Assembly: GCA_020631735.1 (NCBI GenBank)
Contig: CM036215.1
Location: 14,844,346-14,908,345, forward strand
Direction: 5' to 3'
Source: Saccharum officinarum
Lineage: Eukaryota > Streptophyta > Magnoliopsida > Poales > Poaceae
DNA: 64,000 nucleotides
Position numbers and translations under genes: made by a program. This document shows, in pieces, positions 22,790 to 34,332 of this stretch (the first letter of the stretch is position 1; each line of letters begins with the position of its first letter). The notes beneath the pieces are model-generated. The model was not told the DNA's origin. It did not search any database and worked only from the letters and a program-made list of their open reading frames with translations.

Positions 22790-23060
22790 AAGGGTAGAAC
22801 TGGTGCCCACATGTCCGGACGTCCGCGGCCACTGCACACCTGCGCCAGACGGGGACTGCCCATGCCACTCCCGCGGCCACAGCCGTGCAACGCTCCATTC
22901 CTCCGCTTCCGACACGCATGCACTTGCAGCATACAAGTATAGCCATTGCAACATATGCAATATCTCGATCTTCTCAATATCTATATGAAACACTTGTAAC
23001 ATACCTGTGAAACATGTGCAACAATCGAAAGATACGTTTGCAACAAAGTGTGGAGCAAAC
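22790..23060 (-). mobile_element. Inverted relative of the TTGCAA-rich element
   Basis: 'cccacatgtccggacgtccgc' is followed by 'gcaacatatgcaatat' and 'gaaacacttgtaacatacctg'. The reverse complement of the last part aligns with 'aggtatgttgcaagtgttttag' at 21170-21192. It is a truncated copy about 1.1 kb away in opposite orientation. Confidence 0.5.
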
Positions 23061-23093
23061 AAGTATAAATCTGGCGAGCAATTGATAAACACA

Positions 23094-23353
23094 TACTGTC
23101 TCTGTCTCAGAATAGATGACGTTATGGGATGCATGCATGTCAAACTTTCTCGACTTTAACTAGGTTTGTATAAAATACGTGCAACATTTATATCCCCAAA
23201 TAAGTTTATTATGAAAGTATATTCAACGATCTATCTAATGATACTAATTATGTATTATAAATATTAATATTTTTTTATATATAATAGGTCAAAGTTTAAA
23301 AAGCTGACTTGTCGGGAGGCGAGAATGACTTCTATTTTGGGACAGAGGGAGTA
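23094..23353. mobile_element. Stowaway-like MITE
   Basis: Bounded by TA, with 'tactgtctctgtctcagaata' at the left and 'tattttgggacagagggagta' at the right as imperfect inverted ends. A second right-end scrap, 'ttattttggacggaaggagta', follows at 23420-23440, so two elements may be nested. Confidence 0.75.
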
Positions 23354-23440
23354 TAAATTTGGCGAATTTTACAAAGTTAAGATTGATTGATTGACTCGTC
23401 AAAATACGAGATAGAGATTTATTTTGGACGGAAGGAGTAC

Positions 23441-24638
23441 AACTCAATAATTAATTCATCAAATAGAATACACATTGTGGCATGAATCATGTTGGAGTAT
23501 GATCCAAATTCTAACACGAGTCTTGTGGGGACGCCTAGGAGGTCCGCAGTTTGGGTTATATGACTAGCAGATTTGTTTCTGCAATTGCTAACAAATCAAA
23601 CACTTGAGAATCCTTAATTCTACATGCTAGGTATAATATAATGTCATCACCAATTGATCTAAACTGAGCATATGCATCTGATACCTGTAATCTATGCATA
23701 GATAATCATGAACTTTTGAAAACAGATTCCTATCTACGATCAGTAGTTCAAATGGTTGTTGTGCTCTCATTTTTCCCCCATAGCACGGTGCGTGATGCGA
23801 CTTTTCGAGCTTCCTATCGAGGATAAAGCTCACAGATAGAAAGTTGATAGATTGGCAAAGGAACGAAGGGGACTCCAAAGCACTAGCTAGAAGCTGGACA
23901 ACCAAGTGCTTTGCTCTATATCAATCCTTTATTATTACCAGTGGCAGTGGGAACTCTTGGACACTTGGACGAGATCGATAGAAACTGGTGATGCAACCCA
24001 AGTTGAAAAAAATGGGGGCTTGGAGGGGTGATTTGATTTCTCAAAAGGGTGCCACTTTTTGAATGGTCAAAAAGTTTGCTTCCCAAACTTTGATGCTGCC
24101 AGCGCGTGCAGTTCACATGCATGTCGGAGGTCGTCTTGCTCCATCAGCGCAGTTGGCCACTTGCAACTATTCCTGCCACTGATATAGCCAATAACCCACA
24201 TGTCGATTGTGAATACTGGTGACCATCTCTCTGATCGTGTATTCGCACCAACAAAGACGGTAAGATTGGGATCAGTGATCACTGATCGCCCCTTGATGGT
24301 CATCTCACGTACGTATACATCATACATCAGTTATTGCTTATACAAGGGACGTCAATCTTTTGTATTCACCTGCCTATATACTTATTGCAGAACTTATGTT
24401 AAGTTGCAATCTCGTTGGTGTACTTCTGTGTTGTCCTGGTGTGTTGGTAGAAGCTGGTTGTAGTAGCAAGTTGCTGGAGATAGTTTCTCAGGTTGTTGCT
24501 TTTTTTTAGGTGCGACTGAGAAGTAGTGTTTGGCCATATGCCTTTACCTTGCTTTCCATTCTAAAACCCTCTTAAACTCTTGTATTTTCTGTTCATGGAA
24601 TGGAAATGAGGATCTCCTCATGTTGGAAAAAAATTAAT
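23441..24638. other. Intergenic sequence, no gene recognised
   Basis: Short open frames on both strands (such as 23627-23905 and 24067-24327, minus) have no recognisable domain. No RNA gene or clear repeat end is visible. Confidence 0.4.
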
Positions 24639-26191
24639 CACTAGTTAGTAATCATTTTTGGTGCTACGAGATGCACACATCTGCCTCCATGTTCAAGTCT
24701 GAGATCCGCCGCCACTTACTTGGCCCACACTTGACATGAGCCACCACCATCACCTGACCCTAGCCCGACGCCATCTCCACCTTTGTGTGCCGCACTCGGT
24801 TGGCGGGCCTGCACCCTCGCGTGCCACACTCGGCTAGAAGGCCACACTCATGGTGTTCACTCATCGTGGGGAGGTTTTGTTCGTACCGCCACCAAGATAG
24901 GGAGAGGAAATGTCGTTGGCCAGCGGTAGAGAGAGAGGAAGGACATATCGGAGTTGGGTGGGCAGCACCAAGAGCATCAGGGTGGGGGCGAAAGTGATGA
25001 GTTACGGGTTAGAAGTGTGCGCGATAGAAGTGACTAGGGTTTCTCTCACCTTTGTTATATACTCTCAATTAATGGAGGAGGCTTATTAAGAGATCTGCCT
25101 CTACAAATGACCCATATTTTCATAGGTCGATCACTTAACAGCCCGCCTCTACTAATTCACAAGTATAGAAAAGATTTTTAGAGGCGGTTAAAATCGATTT
25201 TCAGATGCGGTTTGAAAAACCGTTACAATGTCACCGATTGTAAAAATAAGTGATTTTCAGAGGCGGCGCCTCTAAAAATCGATTTTCAGGGACGGTTCTC
25301 TTAAGACAACCATCCCTAAAAATCGATTTTCAGAGGGGTCCCTAAAAATAATTTTTAGAAATCATTTGGAGTCTAATAAAAATAAGAAAAAAATATTTTT
25401 AATATAGCCTGAAGGGTAAAGGACCGGCTACAGCTCACAAGATTTTTTTCACTTCTTTTGAATAAGTGCAAACATTAGGATTCGAATCTACATCCTCTTT
25501 CTTGCGCGTTTCATCCCCTACCACCACACCATACAATCATTTGTGACTATCCTACGATGTTGTCTATTTGTACTAATATGTACAAATTTTGTAATCAATA
25601 TTTTAATTCATAAACAATCTTAAATGAGAAAATTTTCATATACAAAGTTTTAGATCTCGTCGAGCACTACAAGTTTTATATAGGACATTTCTCTATCCAA
25701 TGTCATTTGAAAAATTTAAAAATTTAAAATTCAAAATCTGAGAATTAATTTATATATTTGGAGCCCTAAATGATCTCAAACAAAAATTTTATCAACTACA
25801 AAGTTTTAGATCTTGTCGAGCTCTACAATTTTTATATAAAATTTGTCTTCATCCAACTTTATTTAAAAAAATATGAATTTATTTGTGTTGCAGCTATTTT
25901 TAAGGACGATTGACTTAGTCGACCGCCCTTAAAAATTGATTTCGATAGACAGTTGACATAAGCAACTGTCCTTGAAAATAGCATTTTCAGATGCGGTTCT
26001 CTTAACGGAACCGCCTCTAAAAAAGATATATTTTAGAGGCGGATTTCTTAATGTAACTGCCCCTAAAAATGGATCTTCAGCGATGGTCATAGAGCTACAG
26101 TGCTCTCCAGCAACATTAGAGGCGTCATGCTAGTTTAACCGCTTCTGATAGAAAAGGGAGGCATCCCTAAAAAATCTTTTCTTTACTAGTG
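24639..26191. mobile_element. CACTA-like non-autonomous element
   Basis: The right end ttttctttactagtg is a CACTA terminus (reverse complement CACTAGTAAAGAAAA) and the left end begins CACTAGTTAGTAA. Between 25130 and 26170 are many inverted subterminal words such as 'aatcgattttcagaggcgg', 'cagggacggttctctta' and 'ccgcctctaaaa'. There is no transposase. A three-base target duplication is not convincing (aat against agt). The left 450 bp is duplicated at 27109. Confidence 0.65.
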
Positions 26192-26472
26192 AGTTATTTT
26201 CATAGACGATACTCAATTAATGGTGGGTCCTTAGTGGCTTTATAAGTTGAAGAGGGGAGAGGAAAGGCCAAGGGCCTAGACGCCTAGGTGTGGCCCCGAT
26301 CAAGCAGGAAAGATCGACCATGATGGTCACTACCGGCCATATCCTTGGCAAAAGGGGTAAACCATGGCGGCGGAGGTTTGGCTCAAGGTAGGAGAAGTGG
26401 CACGAGCAGCAGAAAAGTGGGGCTGATCTATTATTGAGAATGAGTGTGCGGGTGCGGCACTGCACTTGCGGG
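26192..26472. other. Unassigned GC-rich spacer
   Basis: Between the CACTA-like end and a MITE. The minus frame 26217-26465 has no recognisable domain. Confidence 0.4.
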
Positions 26473-26728
26473 TACTCCCTCCATCTAAAAAAAAAGAGTC
26501 ATTCTCGCTTCCTAAAAAGTCAATAACTTTTAATTTTGACCAAATATATTTAACAAACTATTAACATTTACGGCATATAATTAATACCATTAGATAGATC
26601 ATTGAATATACTTTCATAATATACTTTTTTCGAGATATAAATGTTGCACGTGTTTTCTATAAACATAGTCAAAGTTGAGGAAGTTTGACCAGCACGATTC
26701 CAGAGTGACTTTTTTTTAGGACGGAGTA
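26473..26728. mobile_element. Stowaway-like MITE
   Basis: Ends tactccctccatctaaaaaa and tttttttaggacggagta are inverted and bounded by TA. The interior has 'tttgaccaaatata' and 'atagtcaaagttgagg', as in other elements of this family in the window. Confidence 0.85.
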
Positions 26729-27108
26729 GTACGTGCGAAGCTAGGCGAGCTGATTGGGCTAGCAAACAGCAGAGTAGAGGAACAAAGCGCACACGTGGGG
26801 CGAGGCGGTGGATCGGATGCCGAGTGTGCCGCAAATGTGTCGAGAAAGGAGGCTAGGGCTGAGCGCGGGAGGGAAAAATGGAAGAGAAGAAGAGCAAGGT
26901 GCCAGGCTGGGCTAACTTACTAGCCGGTACAGAAAGCATATAACAAACAAAAGAACTAAAAATGAAAATGTAAAAACATGTAACTTACTAGTCAAGCCAG
27001 AATACAACAAAAATATTGCTAGCCTTTATATTTGATTTTAGTTTTGTCTAAATTATTATTTGGTGTAAGTAAGAACATGTAAAATCAAATAAATTAAGAA
27101 AATTTAAT

Positions 27109-27845
27109 CACTAATAGTAAAATCATTTTTTGGTGTTACAAGAATCAAGATCCACATGCCCCTCCATCCTCAAGTCCGAGATCCACCATCACTTATTTGG
27201 CCCACACTTGACATGAGCCACCACCATCACCTGACCCTAGCCCGCCGCCGTCTCACCTTTAGTGTGCCACACTTGGTCGGCGAGCCTTCACCCCGCGCGC
27301 CGCGCTCGGCTAGCAACCTGCACTCGTGGGGTTCGCTCATCAACCGGAGGTCTTGTTCATGCCGCCATCAAGATAGGGAGAGAAAACGTCGTTGGCCAAT
27401 AGTATAGACATAAAGGAAATATTAGAGTTGGGTGGGCAGCACCTAGAACATCGGGGTGGGGGCGAAAGTGATGAGGCAGTAGGTTAGAAGTGTGCGTGAT
27501 AGCGAGACAAAGGGATAGAAGTGGCTAAAGTTTCTCTCACCCTTTGTTATATGCCCCCACAGGCTGATAGCAGGTCAAAGACAGGCTAGCCCTCAATTAA
27601 TGGAGGAGTTTTATTAAGAGATTTGCCTCTAAAAATGGTCCATATGTTCAGAGCTGGACCATAAGAGCCGGTCTTTATTACAATTTATTTTCGTAGACGA
27701 TACTTTATTGTGTGTATTCTTAAATGGACCAACCGTCTCTAAAATTTGATGAGAACTTTAGAGACAGCGCCACTTTTAACCGCCTCTGTAAATCAGAAGT
27801 ACAATCGTTTCTCCTCTAATCGTTTCTTTAGCAGAGACACCAAGA
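27109..27845. mobile_element. Second, truncated CACTA-like copy
   Basis: 'cactaatagtaaaatcattttttggtg' and the following 450 bp match 24639-25090, including 'gacatgagccaccaccatcacctgaccctagcccg'-type sequence. Downstream words 'accgtctctaaaa' and 'ccgcctctg' are subterminal repeats. No intact right terminus was found. Confidence 0.55.
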
Positions 27846-28447
27846 ACGAGAGGCAAGTGCAACATCATGCTGGCTATGCGATAATGGTCGTTGGGAGTCT
27901 TATTCTAAGCCCATTAACTGCGCATCCTGTAAGTTTAATCATTCAGTGTCGTTTTCTTTACATGTGTAAAGGTTAATAAAGAGGAAGAAAATGATGCACA
28001 TTAAACAATTGTCCCTTTACGCTTTTGCAGTTTAATTACACACCAAGCAAGGCATATATATAGTGCCGCATGTACTCATTTTTTCTAGGATAATGCTGGC
28101 ATGAATCGATAACATGGCGGTAGACGTCGTTAACCACGTGGCTATCAATTTCGACCATCCTTTGGATTTCGAATAAAACAATCACGGGAGAATATTATGG
28201 TCCTCATGGGGATAGCTTCTCGTTTTTCTTTTCTCTTTGGGCATTTTTTTTGGGGACCAAAGCCTGTGGTTTAGGTTGGAGCATAAAATGCCTAGCTGGT
28301 CTCTTTCTAGGTTCGTACAGATTTTGCCGTTTCTGCACCTTATGAATATGATTATATTATATTGCAACGACTTTATTAATTGCTTGAGACCCTTAATTTG
28401 TTACAGTTATACAAATGTGGCATTTGAAAGGCTATATATATGTGACA
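27846..28447. other. Intergenic sequence, no gene recognised
   Basis: AT-rich sequence without recognisable coding or repeat ends. Confidence 0.4.
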
Positions 28448-28685
28448 TACTCCCTCTGTTCCAAAATATCTGTCGTTTTTGCTTCCCGAGAAACAACTTT
28501 GACAAAATATATATTAAAAATATTAATATTTATAATACATAATTAGTATCATCAGAAAGATCTTTGAATCTAGTTTTTTAATAAATTTATTTGGAGATAC
28601 AAATGTTGTACGCATTTTTTATAAATCAAGTCAAACTTGCGGCAGGGAAACCGAAAACGACAGACAATTTGGGACGGAGAGAGTA
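28448..28685. mobile_element. Stowaway-like MITE, well preserved
   Basis: Left end tactccctctgttccaaaata and right end aatttgggacggagagagta are inverted and bounded by TA. About 238 bp, AT-rich interior, no coding content. Confidence 0.85.
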
Positions 28686-28803
28686 CTTTTTATATCATGC
28701 ATGGGATCTAAAGGCTAAGGTTATATTTTTTTTTGACACGATATCATATTCACACACGTCACACTAACGCCTCTAATGTATGTATGTGCCTCTTTTGTGT
28801 GCA

Positions 28804-29265
28804 TGAGGATGCGTTTGGTAGAGTTTTAGATTCTCGTATAAATGTTTCCGATTCAAATTATTCTCTCAGGAAACATTTTCGATGATGAATCAGAATCACT
28901 TCAGAAATCGTTTGGCTAGTAGACTGGATTTAGTTTCCTAAAAAAATATTGTTTTCACAAAAAAATATAAATTAAAATATGCTTCAAAAAATATCAAAAA
29001 AATTTTGTAGGCGAAGAATAACTAAATATAACTCATTTAACTTGTTGTACTTAAAAAATACTAACTAAAAATGTACAATCATATTGTAAAAGAGGGACTA
29101 GAAACCAAATCAGGAGAAACTAGCCTCCAGCCATTTCGGATTCTAGTGAAGAAACTGCAAAAGGTTCCTAGCTCTGGATGGCTGGGTGGAAGTTTTGTTT
29201 GGCACTGATTCTTGAGATTCTTGTGAGCGAAATGGATCTGTTCCGGCCATCCAAACGACCCCTAA
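28804..29265. mobile_element. hAT-type MITE
   Basis: Left 'aggatgcgtttggtagag' and right 'catccaaacgacccct' form an inverted pair around CGTTTGG. The interior repeats 'tcgtttggctag' at 28908. No coding content. Ends are approximate. Confidence 0.55.
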
Positions 29266-29710
29266 TAAGTTCTAGCATAGTGACACACACCCACCTAGGT
29301 GCATCCTAGCACACGTGTAAACAAAGATTTTTGGTGTAAACTATTGTTGCATATATGGAGCAAACATTGACCACTAAAGAACCCATATCACTACCATAAA
29401 ACTGAATATCCTTGAGGGTTTGGGTCGAAAAAACCGTCAAGGCAAGGAAAGCACCAAAACCGCCAAGGAAATTGTCGAGCCTCAATGGTATTCCATTTTG
29501 TGTTAGTGTATACCCATGTAGTATTCCTTCCGGAGCAAATATGTGCAGTCATGGTAAGTATCATCGGCACACAGGTGAAGAGGTTTCGCCATAAGAACTG
29601 TTTATACTTTATAGGGCATCCTATATGTTAACCATATTTTGAATTCCATTATCCCTTTTTTTATTGCAACAGCTCCTTTCTATTTGAAATTTGAATGCTG
29701 CATTAAATCA
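29266..29710. other. Intergenic sequence, no gene recognised
   Basis: Contains a short repeat 'accgtcaaggcaaggaaa' / 'accgccaaggaaatt' at 29430-29475. A 60-codon plus frame has no recognisable content. Confidence 0.35.
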
Positions 29711-29936
29711 TACTCCCTCTAGGTTCCTAACAACTATGACCGCTATTTTTTGCTATAAAATATTTAAAAATATAGTCAATATATACTTTTATAGAACTAC
29801 ATTTCAAGATAAATCTACTTACATTTACTTTTATATTTCTAAACTCAACCTAAAAGAATTTATTTATAGTTAGAGTTTAAAATATTTGATTCAAGACAAC
29901 CTTAAAAAGACTTGCTTTAGGGAACCAGATGGAGTA
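29711..29936. mobile_element. Stowaway-like MITE
   Basis: Left end tactccctctaggttcctaa and right end ttagggaaccagatggagta are inverted and bounded by TA. The interior is AT-rich, 226 bp in total. Confidence 0.75.
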
Positions 29937-30560
29937 ATATGTAAACCCCTTTTCCATTACTGGAGTTAGAAAGTTTTGGCATGATGAATGAAAGTGCAGG
30001 AAGCTCAATGGGGGTCCGACGGTCCCGTCGTCACGCGGTGCATTTTGCTTTCACGGCGGTCCCTCGAGGATGCGGTTCTCTCGGGCCGCGCACAATAGCT
30101 GCAGCAGGTGGAGAGGAATTGGAGCACTAAACTTGACCCTGATTAGCAGCGTTAGTGATACTACTCCTAGTTGGTAGTCTGGCACGTTTCTTTGGCGCCA
30201 TAATGCTCGTACTAAACGCATGATCGACCAGCGTGTTCCGTGGAATCCGTGCTCATGAGCTGTGCTTGCTCCTCCAACCTGTAATTCGCTTTCGTCCCTC
30301 TTTCAGTTGGGGATGCACATTTCTCAATCCGTGTTGGATTAGGGCTAGTGCGTGTCCATCCTGTCTGTCACGCGGTTGCTTTATTTGCTTGGGTCGTCGT
30401 TTCCGTCAGTCGATCGTGCCACCTTTTTGCTGTTCATGACAAGAAGAAGATCGAGGAAGTGCTGGCTGGCTCCCTCGGTCGCGGAGGACCGTGCATGCCC
30501 CGCATGTCGGCATTCGCAGAGCTCGCCATCGAAACTTTCGAGATAGACAACACAGCGTTA

Positions 30561-31748
30561 GAGCATCTCCAGGAGCTAGTTTGGTATAATTTACTTGCCA
30601 AATTAACAAATCCAGCAAGTTAATAAAAGGAATAGAAATATTAAATTTAATCTTTCTCCAACAGTTTTCTATAATAATAACTTGCTAAAAGCTAAAGTGG
30701 GGCCCACATCAATTTGTTTTTTCGGTTTCACCGGAACGATCAGTTCGACGTCAGGGTCAGGCTGCCGCGTTCCCTGCATCCGGCAACACCAACCATTGCC
30801 AACACCTAGCTGGCGTGGGGTGCCTTGCATGGTGCCTGCTGCAGGACCAGCAGGTGTGTAATTCCCTTAGACCGACTGCACTTTATACGCGTCCGGTAAA
30901 GCGATAGCGGAGGATATAACGCAAAAACATGCTGCACCGCATGCTCTAAACATCACGGTAAATACACCAGCACCGCTATATTTGCCGCAGCAGGAGGATA
31001 TAGCGTGAGCAGCGGGAGAAAAAGATGAGGGAGGGGAGAGGTGACAGTGGTGGGCCTCACTTTTTTCCCGTAACAAAAAAATGTTATAACTCACAAATCA
31101 AAAACCCAAATTAAATTTCGACTGCACCATTGAATTCATTTCAATAAATTCTTCAAAACTAGATCTCACATGGATATATTTGGATAAAGTGACAAGTGAG
31201 TCCCACAGTGGATAGATGATGATATAGAGGATGGATGGATGCGGAAGAATTAGGTATAGAGAAGAGAATCTTGATGACCAGAATATATAAAAGATAAATT
31301 TAGAGTACCACGAGCGCGAATATCCTTACTGAACAGCACGGCCTGCCGCCGCCTGCCGTCCGTGTGAGCGGCCTGCCACCGCCGACTAGTGCCTGGCAGC
31401 GCCAAGCAGCCGGTAGGGCGCATTTAGCTCGAGGCTTGGGCACAGGCGCACTCGTGAAGGCAGGAGCAGCGGCGAACGGAAGGCGACGATGCTCGGCAGA
31501 TGGAAACTAATCGCGCCAACAAATATCTCGCGCCAAAAAAAAAAAACACGCGCGTCCGTAAAAACCCTTAGACGGAGAAAGGATAGGGAGCTCTCTGGAG
31601 CACGGAAACTTATGAGTTGAGGAGAAAATTTGATTACTTCTTATATGTAAGGAACTCTTTTACCAAATTGTTAGAGTAGATCTTTTTTTCTCTTTTTGCT
31701 AAAATTTAAAAATAGGGGCTTGTTTTACAAAGCTGTTGGAGATGCTCC
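30561..31748. mobile_element. Putative 1.2 kb DNA element with GAGCATCTCCA ends
   Basis: Left end gagcatctccaggagct and right end agctgttggagatgctc are inverted with a few mismatches. The interior is composite: 'tctccaacagttttcta' at 30652 is an inner end of the same type, and 31075-31190 matches 56275-56400. No transposase is visible. It could be two nested small elements. Confidence 0.5.
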
Positions 31749-32250
31749 TAGTACAGTGACGTTTTTGTACTGGCTGTAAGCAATGATTTGTACTGTGTTC
31801 ATGGTTTTTACCGCGCGCAAATGCATTTTTAATTCTAGCTATCAAAACTATTTTCACTAGTGGCGGTAACCTTACATTACATGAAGCGCATATATAAATC
31901 CATGTCAAATTGAAGACGTTGATGACTTTATGTCAAGTGCTAACATATGCCAAATTGCCAAGCTAAAAAATAATAACTCCAGAAACCATATAGACTACAA
32001 TACAGGAACCGTGTGTTTTTTTAAAATAAAAAAATTCTCCAGTGGTCCTTGGGTCGAATGCTCCAGGCAGGCTAAGCTGGGCCACTGGGCCGTGCAAGCG
32101 GGGAAGGAAGAGTCATATGGAAAAAAAAAGAAAACTGGGCCAGTGGAGATTTCAGGCCGAGCTGGGCCACTAGGCCGTGATGACGGGAAATCAAGAAAGG
32201 ATACGGTACTGCTCAGTATTATTCTGGTTGGTTTTAGTCCGAGTACATAT
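31749..32250. other. Intergenic sequence, no gene recognised
   Basis: The plus frame 31930-32274 (114 codons) has low-complexity basic composition and no known domain. Confidence 0.35.
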
Positions 32251-32400
32251 TACTCGCTCTGTTTCAAATTATAAATTGTTTTAACTTTTTTGTGTTCATC
32301 CATTTTGCTATGTATCTAAACATATTATTATATCTAGATGCATATCAAAATGAATGTACCAATAAAGTCAAAGCGTCTTATAATTTAGAACAGGCGAGTA
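32251..32400. mobile_element. Short Stowaway-like MITE
   Basis: tactcgctctgtttcaaatta at the left is mirrored by taatttagaacaggcgagta at the right. Only 150 bp, a deletion derivative of the family. Confidence 0.7.
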
Positions 32401-32937
32401 TATATTAGTACATGTATGGACGTATTGCAAATGCTTTTCGAAAACACGTTCCTATCTTGCTTTAGGCTCACCGTCGCCTGTTTCTAAAGCTCAGAAGTTC
32501 GAATTCCAGGTGAGCCTGGTGGGTTGGGCTAACCCCTTTGTTTTGGTCGACGTGCGGTATACGTAATATACCGATGGACAAGTTTCAATGATAATATAAC
32601 TTAATGACATAGTATACTCTAATATAGCTACATATGAACTTGGTGACAATATAACCTCAATGGATGCAACGATAACATTTTTGATGTAATATAATAAGAT
32701 CTTTCACAACACAGGACAATAGAGTTTCATCATGGCTATATTCATAGCTAGTTGCAACTATTTTTATAATTGTAGCAACACCAAACTACTCTCGCAACAA
32801 AGAGTCAATATTAACACAATGCCCCACTAGTTGTGGCAATACATACGCGTACATGCAACTGCCATTTCAATCGTAGTGATAACACCAACCTTAATAGCTA
32901 CCATAAAGATGCTTTCCAAAGCCTTAAGCAGAAGCTT

Positions 32938-33392
32938 GTGAGCATCTCCAAGAGTACCCAATATATTCTTCCTAAAAACATGAAGTTTTACAACTCCTAA
33001 AAAAGTTTATAAAGGAATAAAGAAGACCATCTTCAAGAGTTTCTAATAATCCACTCCTAAAATATAGAAGATAATTTTATATCAGGAATCCTATACTATT
33101 TCTAAATTATCCTAACCACTCTTATATATTCTTTCTCTCTGATACATTTGCATCAGGAACCTTTCCTACTCTTTATTCTTTCCACGCCCTTCCACCTTTA
33201 AATTGCCCGACAAACACGCGTGGGAGAGAGAAGATACGCGTGACTCAGAAGCGCGTAACGCGGAACAGGGTGACTTTTCCCCAGTTCTAAAAGATTAGGA
33301 GTATGGATTAGGAGTTGTTGGAGAGGGATTTTTTCATCTTACTAAAAATTAAGGATTAAAAAGGGATTTAGGGAATTCTTGGAGATGCTCAC
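32938..33392. mobile_element. MITE with near-perfect GTGAGCATCTCCAAGA inverted ends
   Basis: The left end gtgagcatctccaagagta and right end gaattcttggagatgctcac pair over 17 of 18 bases. The interior carries inner inverted words ('ctaaaaaagttta', 'aattaaggattaaaaaggg'). It is 455 bp without coding content and lies just before a Gypsy scrap. No convincing target duplication. Confidence 0.75.
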
Positions 33393-33427
33393 AACACCCA
33401 TTCTTAATAGCTCAACCAGATACTACA

Positions 33428-33740
33428 ATGGGCTTTGATGTGTACCGTGATGCTTCAAACATTGGATTGGGTTGTGTACTAATGTATGATGGACACGTCA
33501 TTGCCTACGCTTCTAGGCAATTGAAGCCCAATGAGTTGAATTACCCGACCCATGATCTTGAATTAGCTGCAGTTGTACATGCATTTAAGATATGGAGGCA
33601 TTACTTATTTGGGCAACCATACAATATTTTCACCGACCAGAAGAGCTTGAAGTACATCTTCACATAATTGGATTTGAATATGAGGCAAAGAAGATGGATT
33701 GGATTGGTAAAGGATTATGAATTGATATCCAATATCTTCA
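33428..33740 (+). pseudogene. Gypsy RNase H fragment
   Basis: Reads '[15 protein letters not shown]', '[20 protein letters not shown]', '[19 protein letters not shown]', then '[12 protein letters not shown]', a stop, and 'LDLNMRQRRWIGLVKDYE'. These are the RNase H motifs of Ty3/Gypsy pol. 'D' for 'H' changes and the in-frame stop near 33665 show decay. Flanking RT and integrase are absent; the similarity ends abruptly near 33740. Confidence 0.8.
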
Positions 33741-34327
33741 CCCTATGCACGACGGAGATCCATGGCGACTACACCAGTGCCACGAGGTGGCTAGCCTCGA
33801 TCACGACCAGAGCTCGCACGAGGAGCCGACATGCACGTGCTTGTGGTGGGGACAGCGAGCCACAGCGCTGGACAACAACGTACTCAAGGTAGTCTGCTAC
33901 CATCCTTTTGTGCTTGGGTTTGGATAAAACTAGAAGAATATACCGCGCATTGCTACGTGACTTTCTTAGAAATAAAACGGATGGATCATTGCATGTATGA
34001 GATATATCCTGTCAAATTTGGTTAAGCTAATGGAAAAATCAAATAAAACACTTATAGAATATTGAATCAAATTATAGGAGAATTTGACAGCCAAACAAAT
34101 AGTACAATGTTGATGCCTTGTATGTTGATAAACCAGAAATAATAATTGCATTTAGTAGAAAATGTTGCGGCATTTTATTAGTGGGATGAATGTGGCATTT
34201 AGGCCTTCCCCAACGCTGCTTTTTTACTTGTAGCCCCAAGGGCCATCTAGGATCGGATAAAAAAAGTAGGTGCTTTATACTTGTCATAATGGCTTACAGA
34301 AGCTACATATGCTTGGGGAGAGATAAG

Positions 34328-34332
34328 GTGGT
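34328..34332. other. Target site duplication GTGGT (left)
   Basis: GTGGT directly before the 5' LTR, repeated at 43201-43205 directly after the 3' LTR. It proves that 34333-43200 is one insertion. Confidence 0.9.

Noticed and set aside
32490..32505. agttcgaattcc, like a tRNA B box, and ggattcgaatct at 25479
   Set aside because: No A box at the right distance and no cloverleaf could be folded; not a tRNA or clear SINE.
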